64,000 nt of DNA, from contig NC_064543.1 of NCBI RefSeq assembly GCF_023856365.1, positions 3,121,952 to 3,185,951 on the forward strand, given 5' to 3'. The notes beneath the pieces were generated by a model. That model ran no database searches, was not told the origin of the DNA, and saw only the letters and a program-made list of their open reading frames with translations. Shown in pieces: positions 59,766-64,000 of this stretch. The position numbers were made by a program, and so were the translations under genes. Positions within the stretch are counted from its first letter, which is position 1. The number at the start of each line of letters is the position of its first letter. The stretch is from Brienomyrus brachyistius. Taxonomy: Eukaryota; Chordata; Actinopteri; Osteoglossiformes; Mormyridae.

Positions 59766-62412
59766 GTGAGGCCTGTGCTGAAAATGGGCTAAGAGTGGTG
59801 CTGTCTGAATAGGTATGTTGACGTCAATAGTTGTCTGTCTGGCCCCATTATCAGTGCTCTAAGCTGTATTGAATAGGTAACACTTCACTTGACGGGGTAC
59901 AAGTAATGTAGTATTAGGCTATAACTTTTGTATTAATTAACCACAAACTAAATCTTAGCTACATACTGATCTCATCTTAGTTCATCATTAATGATTCATG
60001 CCACATCTTTTATCTCAAGCAATTGCTAAATTTGTTACTGTATTTGTAAATCGTTGTGAGCTACTGAAGGAACAAGAAATGAATAACAAGTGAAATACTG
60101 ATGCCATGTTTGTTTATTAATGAATCATAATGCATCTTTTATCTCAAGTAGCTCCAATATTTATTCATGATTTGTACTTCAGTAGTAACTAGGTTATTAC
60201 TAAGTATTCGTGCCCCCTCAAGTAGTGTTACTGTAGAATTGTATCAAAAATTTTAAGAGAATTTTCGTAGAATAACTGATGTTTGTGTAGTCAAGGGATC
60301 ATTTGTCTAATGCCCCCTCGGATTTTTGACTTATTTGTTTTCATTGATTGCCCGATTTCTTTATGTGTTAAGTATTCATACCCACATGACATTTCTACAC
60401 ATTGATAGGTGGGATATCTAAAATAATAAACACCTGGCTTTTGTGTTCTAGCTCTTGCAGTCAATATGCTATTTTTTTCTTGTTTATGAGTATAGTTCGT
60501 ATAGGACCTCATTATAAAGGTTAGTTCAGGCTTTGTAGTTTATTTAGCAGAATTTCTTAAGGTATGCAGATCTGAGTACACAAGTTGTGGAAATCCTTTA
60601 ATGTCCGTCTGTAATTGGTTGAACATCCCCCCTGGCTGTGTTCTTTTGTTATTCACTATGCACTGTGATGCCACCTTATTCTTATTTAATTGCTCACCGA
60701 CTTCATGATGTGTTACTCCAAACCTCTAGCTATCACATGCACTGGTGATGTCTCCGAATTAAGTTGATCTTTAACTTTTTTTCTAGCATCCGAGCATTTC
60801 TCTTGGCTCTCTACAGGTCCTTTCTTCTTTTTTCCGGATTTCATTCACTTAACCTGCTCGGTTTCCCTCTCCAGTGTTATGTTCACTTTTGATGGACTTA
60901 CATGCCTTTGGTTGCTGCTGCTCTTCCTCTGCCTCAGGCGCTACCCTGGAGTTGCCATTAATTGGTAATTTTTTTTTCATCCAGTCCTTTGTGATCCGCA
61001 GTCAAGTGTCCTTTTTCATTCCGTTTGTGTAGATTTAGCAGTGTCATCTTCTGTTCAGTCACTGCTGGCGTTTCCGGACTCTGGGGGTATTTTTTGCCTT
61101 CAATTTCCTAGCTGCCTGTTACGTTTCCTACTCCTGCCATCCCATATTTTCTCTGCTTCCTGAGTCAACTGTCACCCCAGGCTATAAGCAGGATTTCCCC
61201 CCACCACCAGCTGATATGTTCACTCTGGCTATGGGACAGGGCCAAAACTGTCCGATACGTCAGTTCATAATTGCTTGGAGAAGAGATCCATCTAGACCTG
61301 AGTAATAATTAGGTCTCAGACCTTCTTCTGGGTCTGCCTATATTGAAATCAACCCTATTGATTAGGTGGGGGCGGGGGGGGGGTGTCATTAATACTCCAC
61401 TCTCCCTTTTCTTTGGCATGTTATGCCAAGCAGCTGTCTTCACTCTGTCATGTCTCCCTTCCTTCCCAGGTCTTAGGGCCTTGAATAAAAACTTTGATAA
61501 GGAGAAGGAACTTGTGCAATTAACCAATCTGCACTTTACTTTATTTCTTACCTCAAGTCAGTATTTATATCAGTTCTCTATTGATACCAGGGCAAGGGAA
61601 TTGAGATGATGAATAATGAATGATCTCTCTGCTGCCCCGAGTCCCCATCGGAGGTCAACACAGTTGTTATCTATTCAACCTTCACAGAATGCGACCGAAG
61701 CAAAATGCCTATCCGAGCCACTGGCAGGCTAATCGCATATCGCTCTGTTGGGGAGGGATTGTTGGCATCAACAGTGCATTAATGTGCGATGTCAGTGGCC
61801 GCAGCGTCTGTAAGGAATGTTAAGGCCCCAGACAATGAGTGTGCCACTTTCGCTGTGGGAGGTTCATTAAGTGAGTTGCTATAATTAGCTACACCTAATG
61901 GTGGCAGAATGTGGGAGGTGAAATAGCTGAGCATAAGGAACTGCCAAGTGCTTTGTAATGGGGTCTGCTCTGGTTACAGACATTTAAGTTAGATGTTGTG
62001 CACTTGCTGGTATAGAATTGTTCAGTTTTTCAATGAAAAGGGAAATAACTATGTACAAAACATTAAAAAAAAAAAACAGCCTGCCCCAGATTTTCAACCT
62101 TGACTGTGATACTCCGCTTGCAACTGAGAAACAGTTATGTCTCCATTGTACTGAAAGCCATCGTTTTCTCTGTTAGTTGACTTTTTCTGTTAGCACTGCC
62201 AAACTCTATTGGAAGTGTGAGGGAATCCGCAGTGTTATAGAAGTCCATGAAAATAAACCCGATTGAGTCTTTGGAGAGCCTTGGTGCAAATGTTAAGTTT
62301 TAAAGCTAGTATAAAGTAAAACTAACCCTAATTTTGAATCAATTAATTAATTAATACAATTTAATTCTATTTTATTTTATGTTATTTTATTTGAAAACTA
62401 TATATATATATA
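59766..62412. other. cd276: downstream cd276 intron, tail exon not identified
   Basis: Contains a MITE (59874-60235). I found no short acidic/serine-rich exon ending in a stop that would complete the CD276 cytoplasmic tail. The stretch 61480-61925 appears non-repetitive and could be regulatory. Confidence 0.45.
59874..60235. mobile_element. MITE with TAGGTAACACT ends
   Basis: The left end TAGGTAACACTTCACTTGAC and the right end CTCAAGTAGTGTTACTGTA are inverted copies. The flanks GTATTGAA and GAATTGTA agree at 6 of 8 positions, compatible with an old hAT-type duplication. An internal near-repeat CATCTTTTATCTCAAG occurs twice (about 60004 and 60133). It is related to 13821-14040. Confidence 0.7.
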
Positions 62413-62779
62413 TCCATCCATCCATCCATCCATCCATTTTCCAAACCGCTTATCCTATTGGGTCGCGGGGGGTCCGGAGCCTATCCCGGAATCAATGGGC
62501 ACGAGGCAGGGAACAACCCAGGATGGGGGGCCAGCCCATCGCAGGGCACACTCACACACCATTCACTCACACATGCACACCTACGGGCAATTCAGCAACT
62601 CCAATTAGCCTCAGCATGTTTTTGGACTGTGGGGGGAAACCGGAGTACCCGGAGGAAACCCCACGACGACACGGGGAGAACATGCAAACTCCGCACACAC
62701 GTGACCCAGGCGGAGACTCGAACCCGGGTCCCAGAGGTGTGAGGCGACAGTGCTAACCACTGCACCACCATGCCGCCCC
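62413..62779 (-). mobile_element. SINE copy (tRNA-derived family 1), first of a tandem pair
   Basis: On the minus strand it starts GGGGCGGCATGGTGGTGCAG with a perfect pol III A-box (TGGTGCAGTGG) and has GGGTTCGAGTCTCCG (B-box) about 45 bases on. It has a roughly 260-base body and ends in a GGAT tetranucleotide tail. A TA-rich microsatellite flanks it. It is about 97% identical to the next copy. Confidence 0.9.
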
Positions 62780-62801
62780 TTATATATATATATATATGTA
62801 T

Positions 62802-62837
<36 letters not shown>

Positions 62838-62856
62838 GTATATATATATATATATA
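62780..62856. repeat. (TA)n/(TATG)n microsatellite between SINE copies
   Basis: TA dinucleotides with scattered TG interruptions separate the two SINE copies. Confidence 0.95.
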
Positions 62857-63219
62857 TCCATCCATCCATCCATCCATTTTCCAAACCGCTTATCCTATTG
62901 GGTCGCGGGGGGTCCGGAGCCTATCCCAGAAGCAATGGGCACGAGGCAGGGAACAACCCAGGATGGGGGGCCAGCCCATCGCAGGGCACACTCACACACC
63001 ATCCACTCACACATTCACACCTATGGGCAATTTAGCGACTCCAATTAGCCTCAGCATGTTTTTGGACTGTGGGGGGAAACCGGAGTACCCGGAGGAAACC
63101 CCACGACGACATGGGGAGAACATGCAAACTCCGCACACATGTGACCCAGGCGGAGACTCGAACCCGGGTCCCAGAGGTGTGAGGCAACAGTGCTAACCAC
63201 TGCACCACCATGCCGCCCC
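62857..63219 (-). mobile_element. SINE copy (tRNA-derived family 1), second of a tandem pair
   Basis: It has the same structure and orientation as the copy 440 bases to the left: A-box, B-box, body and GGAT tail. About ten single-base differences separate the two over about 330 bases, several of them at CpG sites. The A-box and B-box remain intact. Confidence 0.9.
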
Positions 63220-63278
<59 letters not shown>

Positions 63279-63325
63279 GTATATATATATGTATATATAT
63301 ATGTATATATATATGTATATATATG

Positions 63326-63386
<61 letters not shown>
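63220..63386. repeat. (TA)n/(TATG)n microsatellite
   Basis: Long alternating TA tract with regular TG interruptions every 8-14 bases, next to the 5' end of the second SINE. Confidence 0.95.
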
Positions 63387-63389
<3 letters not shown>

Positions 63390-64000
63390 GTATCTGGTGT
63401 TACATTAATATTTTAATGGAACAGAACAGAGTGTCAGGTAGTACTTGAGTTAGCCTCAGGCAGGGAGTGTCAACTTTGGTGCGGACATTCATTTAGGTAT
63501 GGTAGGTATGGTATTTTCTCCTCTCCCTCTTCCTTTCTCCCTGCACTCTCTATATGCCTGGACCTAGGGATGCACAGATCCCACTTTTTCTGTCTCGATA
63601 CCAATGCCTGAACTTAGAGTATCCGCCAATACGAAGTCCTGACCTGATACCAGTGTTTAATTAAGAAGATGTAGGCTTTTGCCTAACTGTGTGGAAGAGA
63701 CTCTAATCTTTGTTTGATGTGTAAGGCAACATCAGGCTTCACTTAACCCTTAAACAAAGGTTTCCTAACTTTGTAAAACAATATGTGGCCCATGCACATG
63801 TGTGTGTGTGTGTGTGTGTTTATTTGTCTTATTTGAAACGAGTTTTTTATATCAGGATTCTCAATTCTCACCTTGAAAGGTCTTTACAGAGCAACAAAAC
63901 CTTGACTGTAAAGGCTGACATATACTTCTGTGTCGAATCAACGCTGTAAGTAGGACGAGGCCATGGACCCTGCCCTGTAGCCTGATGTGTACCTCCCCAG
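63387..64000. other. no recognisable feature at the right edge
   Basis: Contains a short TG tract at about 63800-63820. No exon, RNA gene or repeat could be supported. Confidence 0.4.

Noticed and set aside
62413..63386. CRISPR-like regular repeats
   Set aside because: The repeated units are SINEs and microsatellites in an animal genome; there are no short repeats with unique spacers and no cas genes.
62750..63416. IYIY- and VYIY-rich open frames
   Set aside because: Translation of TA/TG microsatellites.

Overview
This is a eukaryotic nuclear window, almost certainly from a ray-finned (teleost) fish. Two vertebrate genes with GT-AG introns can be read on the + strand. The non-coding DNA carries repeats typical of teleosts: Tc1-like transposons, hAT-type MITEs, tRNA-derived SINEs, an L2-clade LINE fragment and a Penelope-like element. 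There is no bacterial-style gene organisation. The species cannot be fixed from the sequence alone.

Layout. (1) Positions 1-21080 hold the 3' part of shf, an SH2-domain adaptor gene. Four coding exons (5213-5365, 9645-9819, 10589-10708, 18127-18313) join in frame, followed by a roughly 2.5-2.7 kb 3'UTR with two AATAAA signals. The upstream exons lie to the left of the window. (2) Positions 21081-33600 are intergenic and dominated by mobile elements: a MITE at 21.9 kb, a decayed Penelope-like element at 27-29.6 kb with a SINE inside it, and a decayed Tc1 at 30.25-31.7 kb with another repeat inside it. (3) Positions 33660-33880 and 35880-36181 are GC/CpG-richer and promoter-like. The second is the best candidate for the 5' end of the next gene. 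(4) From about 35.9 kb to the right edge lies cd276 (B7-H3). It has a candidate non-coding first exon, a signal-peptide exon (39430-39515), an IgV exon (48528-48878), an IgC exon (50138-50434) and a stalk/transmembrane exon (59631-59765). The last cytoplasmic exon or exons are not visible and probably lie beyond 64000.

Function. SHF is a cytoplasmic phosphotyrosine adaptor. CD276 is a cell-surface immune checkpoint ligand of the B7 family. Nothing in the window suggests the two act together; they are simply neighbours in the same orientation. Only one V-C Ig pair is present, so this is the two-Ig form of B7-H3.

I found no clear previously undescribed biological system. The items most worth checking are the nested mobile elements, the Penelope-like element with a substituted catalytic residue, an orphan promoter-like island at 33.7 kb, an unrecognised Cys/His-rich minus-strand ORF at 47.5-47.9 kb, and a few intronic stretches that look like conserved non-coding elements. 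All coordinates of decayed repeats are approximate.
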